Assembly (NCBI GenBank): GCA_001599715.1
Contig: BCHU01000008.1
Coordinates: 558,001-622,000, forward strand
From: Phaeotremella fagi
Lineage: Eukaryota > Basidiomycota > Tremellomycetes > Tremellales > Phaeotremellaceae
Direction: 5' to 3'
DNA length: 64,000 nt
Program-made: the position numbers and the translations under genes
Shown here: one piece after another, positions 46,473 through 56,636 of the stretch
How positions within the stretch are numbered: position 1 is the stretch's first letter
How the letters are laid out: the number at the start of each line of letters is the position of its first letter
Notes under the pieces: model-generated
Told to the model about the DNA's origin: nothing
Seen by the model: only the letters and a program-made list of their open reading frames with translations
The model's database searches: none

Positions 46473-47788
46473 TCATTTACTGGCCTCTATAGCATATTTC
46501 GGTACAGATTTTATCATGGCCCATAACTTAAATTCATCCTCTGGTTTGGGTTCAGGTGCTGGTTTAGGTGGTGGTTTTTGACCTCCAATCAAAGCAACAC
46601 AACAGTCACCTTTACCACCTGACTTTTTCCATTTAGAATATTTATACCAAAAATATAACAGTACCTTGAGGAAATTAACAAACTGGCGAAGACATTAAGA
46701 ACAACGATGAACTCACAACTCCAGCTAATGTACCTAGTATACCACCAATGACCGCACTGTCGTTGGTAGTATTAACTTGATTTGATGTAGAACTAGGGAA
46801 AACAGTTGGATACGTAGTACCCCCACTTCCAGTACCCGTTCCAGTTCCACTCCCAGTCCCAGAACTGACAGAGATAGCATAATCAAAAGCAAACAATTGA
46901 CCGTCAATCTTATTGGTCAATACGACATTATGTTGAGCCGATGATAAACCCGTACAAAAGAATAATAAAGTGTTGGAACTAGCACTAGATGTTGCGTTGT
47001 AGATGCCGATAACACTACCATCGATGGTTATGAAGTAAGAGCCGAAGTTTGCACCAGTCAGTCCGAAGATATATAGTGCTGATCCTATATCTGAGTTAGC
47101 AGAGGAAATCTGCAGGAGGGTTGACCAACACCCACCAGTGAATGAGAAACTAGCGGTGGCACCACCTGTTTTGGTATAACTTATAGTATTCTGATAGAAA
47201 TTACCACCCGAGATCCCTAGATCTGATAAAGAACCACTTGATCCACCAGAAGTAAATTGCGAATAACTGATTGAGGAAGATGAATCGTCGAGGGTGGCGT
47301 TAACGCAAGTTCTTTGAATGATCAGTACTTTACTTACAGGCTTTCCTAGTAGAAAATGACTTACCCAGATGGTACAACTTGGGTATAAAGTTCGATGCCG
47401 TTCAGCACAAGTTCACTTGCCTGATTACAATTGACACAATCAATCTGGAGTCTGGCGGTATGACTAGCAAACCCAGCTTGAGTAGTTACTAGTCCATTAA
47501 CATCTGATGTTGATTGCATGGATCCGTCTAATCCGATTTGGAGACTATGATCCGATGACCCTTGGATGTCGAACGCTATTTCAAAAACTTTCTTTGTGGT
47601 TAGTCTTTGGATTGTTTGGATCTGGACTTACAATACATGTTTTCGATTTCTACAATGTAGGTGGACGAACCTTGACATATCGCTGTCTGGCCGTTCAATT
47701 TCCAGCTGTTTACGTTGTTGTTGCTTTCCTCCATGTAGGTTATCAGTGGGGACGAGGGACTTATGTAGATTATCACATTGTTGGACAT
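46473..47788 (-). CDS. Mucin-like single-pass surface protein (5' end uncertain)
   Basis: Exons 47788-47632, 47575-47365, 47311-46717 and 46664-46473 give 384 aa in one frame. Two similar beta-rich modules can be seen: one around WKLNGQTAICQGSSTYIVEI and LQIGLDGSM, another around SSISYSQFTSGG, TGGATASFSFTG, IGSALYIFGLTGANFGSY and VIGIYNATSSA. They resemble the jelly-roll-like ectodomains of basidiomycete surface proteins. A Ser/Gly/Thr run (SGTGSGTGTGTGSGG) leads to one membrane segment (VIGGILGTLAGVVLLYFWYK) and a basic, Pro-rich tail ending EASK. No signal peptide is found at MSNN (47788), so a 5' exon may be missing; an ATG at 47879 in another frame (MFHCLLTVYCYIS) looks signal-like but I could not join it. 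Function unknown. Confidence 0.7.
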
Positions 47789-48029
47789 GTTCTGGTCTGT
47801 TCGTCAATGGTGGTGTACCCCCTGCGCTAATGTCAGTAGATGAGATATAACAATATACTGTAAGTAAACAGTGAAACATGTTATCAAAGGATCAAAAGTA
47901 CAAAGGACTCTGAAATGACTTTTTTGATCCAGTAGCTGAAAGATGATAATGAATACATGTCGTCATGTACAACAGTCAATGTTGAAATCAGAAATATCAA
48001 TGTCCTTGGGGGTATACACGAATCCGGAA
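47789..48029. other. Short intergenic region, likely with missing 5' exon of the surface protein
   Basis: Also the 3' flank of the myosin light chain gene on the same strand. See the surface-protein entry. Confidence 0.35.
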
Positions 48030-48816
48030 TCACGTTGATAATTTATCATCCCTCGTTTCTTCCCCATCATTCACTCGTAAAACTTTTGCGAACTCTAGAT
48101 AATTGAATCTACCCTGTCTATCAGTGAAAGGACCAGAGAACAATCGTTCGATCTATGGCACAAAGTCAGTAATGATCCTCAAATGAAGTATATCGATATT
48201 GAGATAGATTTCTTTGCTCACCTCGTAATCATCCATCCTATCCCCAATTTCACCTAAATGCTTTCTCATCTCTTTAACATCAACGAAACCTTTATCCCCT
48301 TCGTCGAAACAAGCGAAACTCTCTATGATATCATGTTCAGGATCGAGTTCGAGAAGGTGTTCACCCATCATTGCGAGGAATTGGGTAAAGTTGATACCTT
48401 CCTTCGACGGTGTTGTTGAGGTCGTGTTACCCGGTCTGGAAGATAACAGTGAATCGATAAGTTTTGGGGTCGGTGTTTGTCCTGATACTGGTTTCAGCAA
48501 CATTTTACATTTTGAGAGGGAACAGGTGGTTGCATGAACATAACAAACTTACCTAGATTACTTAACATCACCGATAAATCCTTCTCAGTAACTCTCCCAT
48601 CACCATCTTGGTCAATCATATTGAAAGCTTCCTTGAACTGCTTAACCTGTTGAGGTGTGAACATGGTATAAGCACCACCTGAAGCTTCTCTTGGATGATG
48701 AGATGTTTTCTTGGATGTTGATGGTAAACCTTGACCTAGGGTTGCAGTTTTCGTTGACTGATAAAGGGGGTAAGTTGGTGCACCTTTTCAAGCCGTCTGC
48801 GTCTGATACTTACCAT
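48030..48816 (-). CDS. RLC1: Myosin II regulatory light chain (EF-hand)
   Basis: Binds the neck of myosin II heavy chain at the cytokinetic ring. Exons 48816-48814, 48757-48553, 48481-48222 and 48152-48030 give 196 aa. The first coding exon is the ATG alone, followed by a GTAAGT donor. The N-terminal extension (TSHHPREASGGAYTMFTPQQ) precedes the first EF-hand with a canonical loop DQDGDGRVTEKD; other EF-hands (CFDEGDKGFVDVKEM and FTDRQGRFNYLEF) are degenerate, as usual in regulatory light chains. A Ser in the EAS segment is at the place where the family is phosphorylated. The symbol follows fission yeast rlc1; distinguishing from the essential light chain (Cdc4) rests on the N-terminal extension and the MFTP motif. 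Confidence 0.85.
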
Positions 48817-49695
48817 GTTGATTGGGATTGGATTACACTGAGTTTCTCTTGAATCGTTTTGTATGATTTGCTAATATTTCGTTATGCTAATTTGTTGTTG
48901 TGGTGTTGTTGTTGATTTTGAGTTTTGATCTTTTATTATTGACGCGTTTAAGGTGGCGGTGGCAAATTCGTCTGGAACTCCTTGCTTGAGATCTTGTCGT
49001 CCTCCTCTTACAACGCACAACCATATAAGGTCTGATACAGTATCAATGGCTAACTCTGATTACTGAATGCGGAGATTTCCGGAGATCAAAGAGTTTCAGA
49101 AGAAAATTGATGATGATAAAGACTTTGCAGCCTGGCTTACGTCCTCCCTCATTTGGTAAGTAGATTCGCCTTGCTTTTCCGTTTTCGTTCTTGCATTGTC
49201 AATGCTCAATTTACCTTACTCTTATGCCCCTCGTTTGTATGATTACTCCTGGTGATTCTTACTTGACACTGAAATAGAGGTTTGCTGACTTAACACATGT
49301 TTCATCGTGGGCAGTTCCCACGCCCAAAGCTCAAGTGGATATCGCCAGTAGGTACTGTATATATTAACTCAATTCATTGATTCATTTTCCATCCATCTTC
49401 CATCGTGTTCTACATTGACAACAGAAGTGGTCCAGGGTGGTTGCGCTAGTTACCGCTCTTCTACACAGAGAGACGGTCCAGCTGTCCTCGTCTCAGGTCG
49501 GGAGAAGGATTATAGGCAGATCGCAGGGAATGTAATGGTACCTGAGGATAAGTTCAACTGCGACTGCAAATTTTGAGAACTACAAGTCATATCCTAGGTC
49601 TTCAAGATCTCATTACCATGACTAAAATCTCCAATCCTTCAACCCTTGGCGGATTGCTAAGATTATAAGCAGGCAAATTGAACCCAAAGTCGGTT
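48817..49695. other. Intergenic with a possible unrecognised small gene
   Basis: Near 49067 an ATG opens 30 codons (MRRFPEIKEFQKKIDDDKDF) that end at a GTAAGT donor, and around 49433-49576 another frame reads GGCASYRSSTQRDGPAVLV and ends FNCDCKF. Both look protein-like and lie on the plus strand, but I could not find splice sites that join them in one frame. They may be parts of a small gene whose middle exon I did not place. Confidence 0.3.
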
Positions 49696-49798
49696 GGGCG
49701 GATAGCCAAGTGGTTAAGGCGCTTGTTTCAGGACTTTCACGATTTTGCGCTGACCTTTCACAAGTCTTCGGGCGTGGGTTCGAATCCCACTCCGCTCA
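49696..49798 (+). tRNA. tRNA-Leu(CAG) with a 26-nt intron
   Basis: The acceptor stem pairs GGGCGGA with TCCGCTC (one G-U pair). The D arm reads TAGCCAAGTGGTTAAGGCG. The anticodon stem pairs CTTGT with ACAAG, and the loop starts TTCAGG, so the anticodon is CAG at 49729-49731. A 26-nt intron (49733-49758) follows position 37, the standard place. The variable segment TCTTCGGGC is short for a leucine tRNA but longer than in type I tRNAs. The T arm is GTGGG TTCGAAT CCCAC. A73 is at 49798 and a run of five T (49801-49805) follows as a Pol III terminator. Confidence 0.85.
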
Positions 49799-50144
49799 TG
49801 TTTTTGCGGATCAGATTTCACCGTGCACTTGTTAGCATTCATCATGCATGCATGCACTGCAATCATTTCATTTAACAAGTTTATTTATTTTATGCACCTT
49901 TCTGCTTTGTGCATCAATGCATCAAGGTCAACCCACCGTTTACGTTTGATCCTTGATGGAGAGATTTTCTCCGGTACGTCAGAAAATACGATGGATCTCC
50001 GACGAAGTAAAGCTCAACAACAATCAACCATAGCACAATTCATACAGTAATCACAATTCAAACAGTAAACCCCATCAAACAGTACGCCTTTGTCAATTTT
50101 AATTGCGGTCAGCCAAACACCTATTTACCAACAATCACCACCAA
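49799..50144. other. Intergenic, 346 bp
   Basis: Contains catgcatgcatgc near 49842, a short alternating palindromic run, and several gcatcaatgcatcaa-like repeats. No gene is seen. Confidence 0.4.
49801..49805 (+). terminator. Pol III T-run terminator of the tRNA
   Basis: Five consecutive T residues two bases after the discriminator base. Confidence 0.7.
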
Positions 50145-51981
50145 TTAAGGAAGATTAGTGAATTTGATGTGACCAGCCTTAAAACGTTTCGTGTCAACAT
50201 AAAAGCCAGTGAAACCGTGAAATCAACTTACAGCATTAAGAAGGAGGTTGTTAGGTTTGCCTTCTGGTAGATAATGTGGATCAGTACCGAACATGCTGTA
50301 TGGGAAACCCCAATCGAATGGTAAAGCGTTGTTCAACTTCTGCATTTGAGCATCGGTAAGGTGGATCTTGAGAGCCTTTTTCAGACGGTAAGTAATCATT
50401 CTAGTATCTCTGGAGAATCACCTACTTCAATGTTAGTTTTGAGATTCTCAATACTGGTTCCACCGATGATTGGGAATACGTCTGTCATCGTTTGTCTAAC
50501 CCAAGCCAGAGCGACTGATAACACGTCTCAGCATGAGAATTAAGGCTAAAGTCGAAATAAACATACTATGAGGTAATCTAACATCACCACCGATTTCTTT
50601 TGCGATCTCTTGAAGAACCTTGCCCATCTTCAATTGATCTTCCGTCGGCTGGTAGCCAGCACGAAGGGTGTTTGCACGTTCTTTGAGTTCCTCTGGGGAT
50701 TTGAATTTACCACCACCGAGGACGTTCCATGGGGCTACGATATGGATTAATACCAGTTTCACTCCTTTGTACGTTACACATACCAAGACTCATTCCATTG
50801 GCTCGACACATGGGGATGATGTCTCGTTCGATATCTCTAGCGGCGACGTTCCAGGATCCTTGGCTATGTCGGTTAGAGTAACTCTTACGAAGAAGGAGGA
50901 CGACTTACTAAACGACGAATTGAGCCAGGCCGTGGTTACGAGCGTATTCATTTGCTTGAGATACGACCCAAGCTGATGATTCGCGTTAGTTATGATCTTG
51001 ACTTTCGAGGCGACGAAAAACTGACCTGGGGTATCAGAGACACCTAGATACAACACTTTTCCACTCTTAACGACGTCGTTCAAACTTTGCATAAGCTCCG
51101 GGATGGAGGTGGAGTAATCCCACCAATGGACATAGAGGAGATCGATATAATCAGTTCTGAGTTTTTGGAGTGATCGTTCAAGCTATTCAAAAGGTATTAG
51201 TCTCGACACATTAAATTAGAGTCAATGACAGTACTCACAGAAAGTTTCAAACTTTTCTTGTGATTTCCACCGTAGTTGACACCGATACCTTGGTATTGAC
51301 CTTCTTTCCTGTTAAGAGTGAAAGTCGTGTATTTACTATAGCTCACTCAGCTAGCGATCAACGGATTCAAGTAGATAGAGACCTACGTTGCAAGAACTAT
51401 TTCGTCTCTGATTTGTCTTTTCTCCATCCACTCTCCGATAATCATCTCAGATTGTTCATCTGAATTACAACGTTAGTACTGTTTCAAGTTGTCATTCACC
51501 GGGACCAAACACGAACCTTGATAGTTGTTAGCAGTATCGATGAAATTACCTCCAGCATCACTAAAGCTCAGTCAATGATAATTCCCAATCTACATGAAAA
51601 GTCAACATACTAGAAGGCATCAAGGAATTTTTCAGCTTGAGAATAATCAAGTCCATTGCCCATAAATCCCTTCCATTGATCACCGATCGACATAGCACCT
51701 AGACAAAGTGGTGAAACCCTGACTAAATCCCAAGAAGAGCAAGCATTAATTGGTCTGATGATTGATGACAGCTAGGAATCTACTTACTACCAGCAGACGG
51801 TGATAGGAGTCTATAACGACCTAATTCCGTGGTTGGTTGCTTGGCGGGCGGGAAAAGTTCGGCCATCCCTAAAGACATGATATCAGTCATCGCCATGGAC
51901 GTTTATTGGAGGCTGACCTTGTCGACTACCTTCTTCGGAAGGCGTGTAGTCAGTGGATGATTTGTATAATGTTGCTGACAT
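50145..51981 (-). CDS. Aldo/keto reductase, aryl-alcohol dehydrogenase type
   Basis: NADPH-dependent reductase of the AKR9/AAD group, which reduces aromatic and other aldehydes. It starts MSATLYKSSTDYTPSEEG (51981), splices to GMAELFPP and continues LGRYRLLSPSAGSMSIGDQW. Catalytic residues: Asp and Tyr in GGNFIDTANNYQDE, Lys in IVLATKKEGQYQG and His in LLYVHWWDYS. LYLGVSDTPAWVVSQANEYA, FVVYQGSWNVAARDIERDII and MSLAPWNVLGGGKFKS are typical of AADs. It ends after a last intron with AGHIKFTNLP (stop at 50145). There are many short introns; I did not fix each border. Substrate unknown. Confidence 0.88.
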
Positions 51982-52903
51982 TTTGGTTTTTTGCTTGTTG
52001 AATCGATTATTTTTTGTGGTTTGGAGGTGAAAAGTAGCAATCGGGTCACCTGTGTTTTTATACCTCGATTTCATGTGGAGGTGGCAGGTGGAGGTGTTAG
52101 GTGGAGGTGGAGATTTGTATGTCTTGGTATCCACAATGTACTGTCCAATACAGCCCGTCGGCCACACAACTGAACAAACCGCAAGCATCGCAAACTTACC
52201 AGTGACCTTCGTCGTCATCGTTATCGTCATGTAAGAAGTCAGTATCGCGGTCACCAGACAAGGAACGAAAAGCCGCCTACAAAAATCATAATAGCTCCAA
52301 AAACTCCTTATGCCACAATCCCTTTTCTGTCTCTCTTTGGTGTGCTTCGATCAAGAAGAACGAATTCGGCCTTTTTCACTGAAATTACAGGATATAAATG
52401 TACATGATTGAGCCTATTCTTCCAGAACTGGAATCTCACAGATTTTGGGAGGTATGGAAGTCCTAGACAGCGCGAAATTCCAGGCAAAACCTCTCTTCCA
52501 GAGATAGGAGCAGATCTCACCACAGACTTCTCTTTCACGATTTATACCTCTACAGCTGTCAAGGTATCCATTTGACTGATCCCCACTGGTTCAAACCAGT
52601 ATGTAACAGCTGCGACCATTCTTCTCACTGTATCAAAACAATTCATTCAAAAGATTCACTCGACCAAGCAATGCGCAACATGAACCCGTACGATGGCTGC
52701 ACTGATACCTTACGTTAATGAAGGTCTTTCACGTTGGAAGCTATCCATCACGAAAATCTAAGAGCATAACGAAAAATAAAAACAAAAACAAGTGTCCGTC
52801 ACAAAGCAATAGCCCAAAAAACAAACAAAAAAAGCACACCTAGCCTCAGCAACTAGCGTCTGAGGTACGAGTTGCTCAAAGAAGGAACGGCACGTCACAC
52901 CAT
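51982..52903. promoter_or_regulatory. Upstream region of the AAD-type gene and 3' flank of the secreted-protein gene
   Basis: A 922-bp stretch. Between 52073 and 52115 the plus strand has repeated ggtggaggtg units (CACCTCCACC on the gene's strand), about 100 bp before the AAD-type start. The rest (52120-52903) shows a 76-codon antisense frame of no merit and an A-rich tract (52765-52835). Confidence 0.5.
52073..52115 (-). repeat. CACCTCCACC tandem motif upstream of AAD-type gene
   Basis: Four imperfect copies of CCTCCACCT on the minus strand in about 43 bp, at 92-134 bp before the start codon. It may be a regulator-binding cluster or a simple repeat. Confidence 0.5.
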
Positions 52904-53490
52904 CTATATCTGTTCTTCAGAGTCCTTGACGAACTTGAATTGTCTAGCTTGAATAGCTTTCTCTCCATCGGTAAGGGAACGAGGAAGAGTTTCAGATTTC
53001 TTCTTGAACTGATTAGCTGCAGGAGCGGGACCACAGTAAGCAGTTGCGAGCTGATTAATGAAACAATTAAAGTGTTGTAGTTAGTCGAGACGCAATCAAT
53101 CAAGAGATTTTTACTCACTTGAGCACGGGAACATCTAGCGTCGGATTGTTGGGTAATGAGTGAACCAGAAGAAATACCGTATACGCAAGCAAAACCTTGA
53201 TTGTCATACCTATGAAAAGAACAATTTCATTTCAGCAAAGTAATAGAAATTTTCCGGAAGAAATGTGAAAAACTGGAATGAATCAGGTCGAAAAACACTT
53301 ACACGCATTGACCATTACTGGAATTGAGAGGATCATATTGATAAGTGGTACCACCAGAAACGACTGTACTAGGACATTGATAATAACAATTACTTGATGA
53401 ACCTGATACGTGGGCACGTTTGGCTACGTCTACAGCTGTAGGAAGAGCGCTGACGAGTGATAAAAGAGTAGCGGCGAGAATAAGCTTCAT
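52904..53490 (-). CDS. Small secreted Cys-containing protein
   Basis: Exons 53490-53303, 53209-53119 and 53050-52904 give 141 aa. A signal peptide is clear: MKLILAATLLSLVSALPT with cleavage likely after SALP or later at VAKR, a Kex2-like site. The mature part has Cys residues in NCYYQCPS, GQC, FACVYG, RCSRA and YCGP, which could form three or four disulfides. A lysine-rich tail (QFKKKSETLPRSL ... FKFVKDSEEQI) follows. The Cys spacing is not that of hydrophobins. It resembles the small secreted proteins common in fungi; function unknown. Confidence 0.75.
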
Positions 53491-53654
53491 GATGTGATTG
53501 ATGAAAATGGATTTGGAGGATGAAAAAGATGAAGGGGAGGGGCATTTCTGAGTCTGTACTTATACGATTGATCACTTGGGTTCAGGTAGATGCAGATGGC
53601 AGAAATAAACAAGGAAAATCCTGATTTAGATGGTCAGAACGGAGGACCGTGAGT

Positions 53655-53871
53655 TGATATGTCGGAATGGTAAGTTCTCAGACTTTCAGGTGTGCTATCT
53701 ATAGATCCAGTTTCTCGGTTTCTACAGGAAGGATCACCATGCAGAGGCTGGATACGATGCCGAAATAAAAGTTCCAAACAAAGGATGACTTGGTTGACTC
53801 AGCAAAAAAAGGTTCATCAAGATGTACAAAGGAAAATGATATGTCGGTACAGTAAGTTACCAGACTTTTAG
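53655..53871. repeat. 35-bp direct repeat pair
   Basis: Copies at 53655-53689 and 53837-53871 share tgatatgtcgg, gtaagtt and cagactttyag with about six mismatches. The copies are 147 bp apart. Confidence 0.6.
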
Positions 53872-53964
53872 AGAAGTAACCTGTTGGAACCTATTTAAGG
53901 TTATTTAAGGATTTTTCAGTAGTAGGCACGGAGGGACTCGATAACCCGAACAAGCAGCCGAACA

Positions 53965-54010
53965 AGCACTTGATTTTTCCAAAGCACTTTGTTTGGAAAA
54001 GTCAAGTGCT
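53965..54010. repeat. 19-bp inverted repeat, 8-nt loop
   Basis: The left arm AGCACTTGATTTTTCCAAA (53965-53983) matches the reverse complement of 53992-54010 with a single mismatch (giving a G-T or A-C pair). The loop is gcactttg. Such a stem would be stable as RNA. It could be a structured RNA, a remnant of a small inverted-repeat element or a cruciform site. Confidence 0.7.
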
Positions 54011-54390
54011 TATTGTGAATGCGTGGCACTTACTGACAGTTGCAGCTCTGAAGAGATGTATAACTTATCGAAACAAATGGACCTAACCTGGCAAGGATCT
54101 ACAATTCATTTGTTTGATATGCCACTAAGCCGAACCGCCGTCAATCTTACATCTGCTGTCCTGCTGAGCTGAAAGTACCGTGAAAGTTATCGAATAATAA
54201 GCTACCTACTCTCATGACATCCTTCGTATCTCATCATCAACTTTCTCCGCATCCAGTTCTCATAAAAGCATCGAGTAGAAAGTTCAGCTTGAACCAATTC
54301 TCTTTCACTTAGACTAAGGCATAGGTAGATGGTAGCATTCATGTCTAATGATGAGATCCTTCGTATCCGTACAACCTTCAATAGGACAAG

Positions 54391-56356
54391 TCACCTCTTC
54401 CTACAACTCAACCATTCACCATCAACCGAAACACCATCATTCTCAATCCAACTTCTCATAACGACCTCGACCTCATCTCTAAACTTCCGAGAAACCTCAA
54501 CCTCCTCCTCGTTCATCTCATGAGACCTAATCGTGTAAACCATAAAATCCCTAGCTGGTATAGAAATGCGCGGTAATCCATCTTCGAAACCATTCTTCCA
54601 TCCCCGATTAACCTGATCTGATATACATTGCATGATTATTCTTAGATGCAGTTCACTCGAGAATAGTTTTAATGGTCGAATGTGGGGATCTTGATTGTTT
54701 GGTATGGGTGATGGTGTCGGGAATGGGAACGGTGAAACTGGGGATAAGATTGATGGGTACGGTTCTGATGTTGGGTATCTCGGACTTGGGAACCTGGAGG
54801 GAATGATCAGAAAAGAGCGAAAAATCTGAAATAACTTACATTGCAGAAAAATGATTAACTATTACTCGTCTGGCTTTTATCGTTCTCGCAAATTCTCCAA
54901 CTTCATCCGGAGTCGAATGACCCCTTCCTTGAGCTTTCTTAAGTACCGTATCTTTAGCTTCACGATCCTTCTCCGATAAATCACTGTAGATTGAATCGTA
55001 ATTCCAGCCAATTTGATCAATCTCTTGACCACCTTTATCCCTTTCCTCAACACCAATCACATGACCCAACTGACCCTCCTGCTCTTTAACCAAACTAGGT
55101 GCTAATCCTTCAACACGGATTTTCCTACCCTTCTCACCCTTGGCTATAGGATTAGGAATAGACGCGTTCGTACATTCATGAACGAGTAAACTTGGTTCTT
55201 GACACATTCGTAGAAATCCTTCATTCCGAGTTCCACCGGAGCAATCACCGAAAATGCAAAATTTTCGAGCTGGTTGTTTTGACGGTCCAGGTGGGTAGAG
55301 GATATCGCCAGATGGTAAAGTATATGGATCAGGTGGTGGGTATGATGTCAACGTTGACAAGAGGGATAAGGGGTGTTTTATGGGATTCGGTAATTCTGAT
55401 AAAGCTTTTGCGTTGGATTGGAGAAGAGGTATTAGTCTTGCTGTATCAAGGGGTTCAAGGGGTGTGGGTTCTTCCAGAATGTAGCCCAGGGATGGTACTG
55501 AAGAATGATCAGAGGTTGAATCAACAGTCTAATCGAGTAAACTCACCTCGATGCAGTATTGGTCCAGCACTGACTCCCCAGCTTTTCCCATTTTTCTGAG
55601 CTCCTCTCAAAATGATATCCTTCCAAACTCCGTCTTCATCCGCAATCAAATCCCTCCCAACACCTTCATTCACATGTATTTCATCGATTCCACAATTGAC
55701 GGAAGGCGATTCACCCTCTGCTACAATCTCATGAACAGCAAAAACGCCAGCTAGATTTACCGAAGTCAAGTTGAGAGTTGTTCTGACCAACTCCCGAAGA
55801 CCTTTTGGACCGTATATATTGAAGTTAGGCTATCAACCATCAGTTTCATTCATGACCAACTTAAAGACTGAATCACCTTCTTCTTCAAGCCCTGTTTCCG
55901 AAGATTGTCCAAAGCATCTGGACTATTTCCAACGCCACTCATGACAGTGGTTAGAATCCCCGTTAAACCAAGAACGTGATCGGCATGTAGATGGGTTATA
56001 AAGATACGGGAGATGTTGGAAATCCTCAAAGAAGATTGATAAAGCCTTTGTAGAGTTCCATCGGCGCAGTCGAATACTGATCGATCAGCCTCGTTAGACG
56101 AACACAACTTACACCAGATATCGCCACCAAAATCTACAGCTAGTGATGAACAATTACGACTGACTATAGGTCCACCTCCTGTGATGTATCAGTTCTGTGT
56201 GACAGAATGGTCATATGAGGCGTACCGCTACATGTACCAAGCTGATTTGATGATTAGCACACATCGAGATTGGGGAGGAAGATAGCTCACAAAGTGAATC
56301 GAGACGGGTGGAAGTGATTTCTGAGCCACTGGTAACGCGGAAGAAGTTGCTTCCAT
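54391..56356 (-). CDS. tRNase Z (metallo-beta-lactamase endonuclease)
   Basis: Removes the 3' trailer from tRNA precursors. Exons 56356-56291, 56241-56226 (16 nt), 56178-56113, 56076-55877, 55829-55547, 55497-54840 and 54793-54391 give 563 aa. The N-terminal strand reads IHFLGTCSGGGPIVSRNCSS, then WLFDCADGTLQRLYQ and the zinc-binding signature FITHLHADHVLG; GDCSGGT near 350 corresponds to the GD motif and HSTPDEVGEFART to the later His motif. It matches the short (ELAC1-like) arrangement, with one catalytic module, but carries insertions (for example 380-430) that make it longer than the 280-360 aa typical of the short form. The C-terminal part includes KARRVIVNHFSAM, with the last metal-binding His. 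Confidence 0.88.
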
Positions 56357-56636
56357 GGCTCAAGATCGATCTATTCAATGATACAGTACTAGCAGAAAAA
56401 AATGATAAGATCCTAGAGTGGTCAGTACAATATTGTGAGCTTCGAAGAACTACCCCACACAAGAATCGTCTTTACCCCGCACTGATCAAATTGAACGGGA
56501 TTAAATGTGTTTAATTACGAAAAACAAATAAAAGTTGAAATTCATTAATTCTGAATATTCTCTTGAAAGTCTCAGTTGCATCGCTGGTTTAACTCAAGTT
56601 TCAACAAAAAATCATCCACCAACAACATCCATAACA

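Larger units (their letters stand above)
53491..54390. other. Intergenic, 900 bp, with direct repeat and long hairpin
   Basis: Holds the promoter of the secreted-protein gene on the left. A 35-bp direct repeat (53655-53689 and 53837-53871, about 29 matches, both with tgatatgtcgg and agactttyag) and a 19-bp-stem hairpin (53965-54010) are the notable items. The 3' end of tRNase Z is at the right border. Confidence 0.6.
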
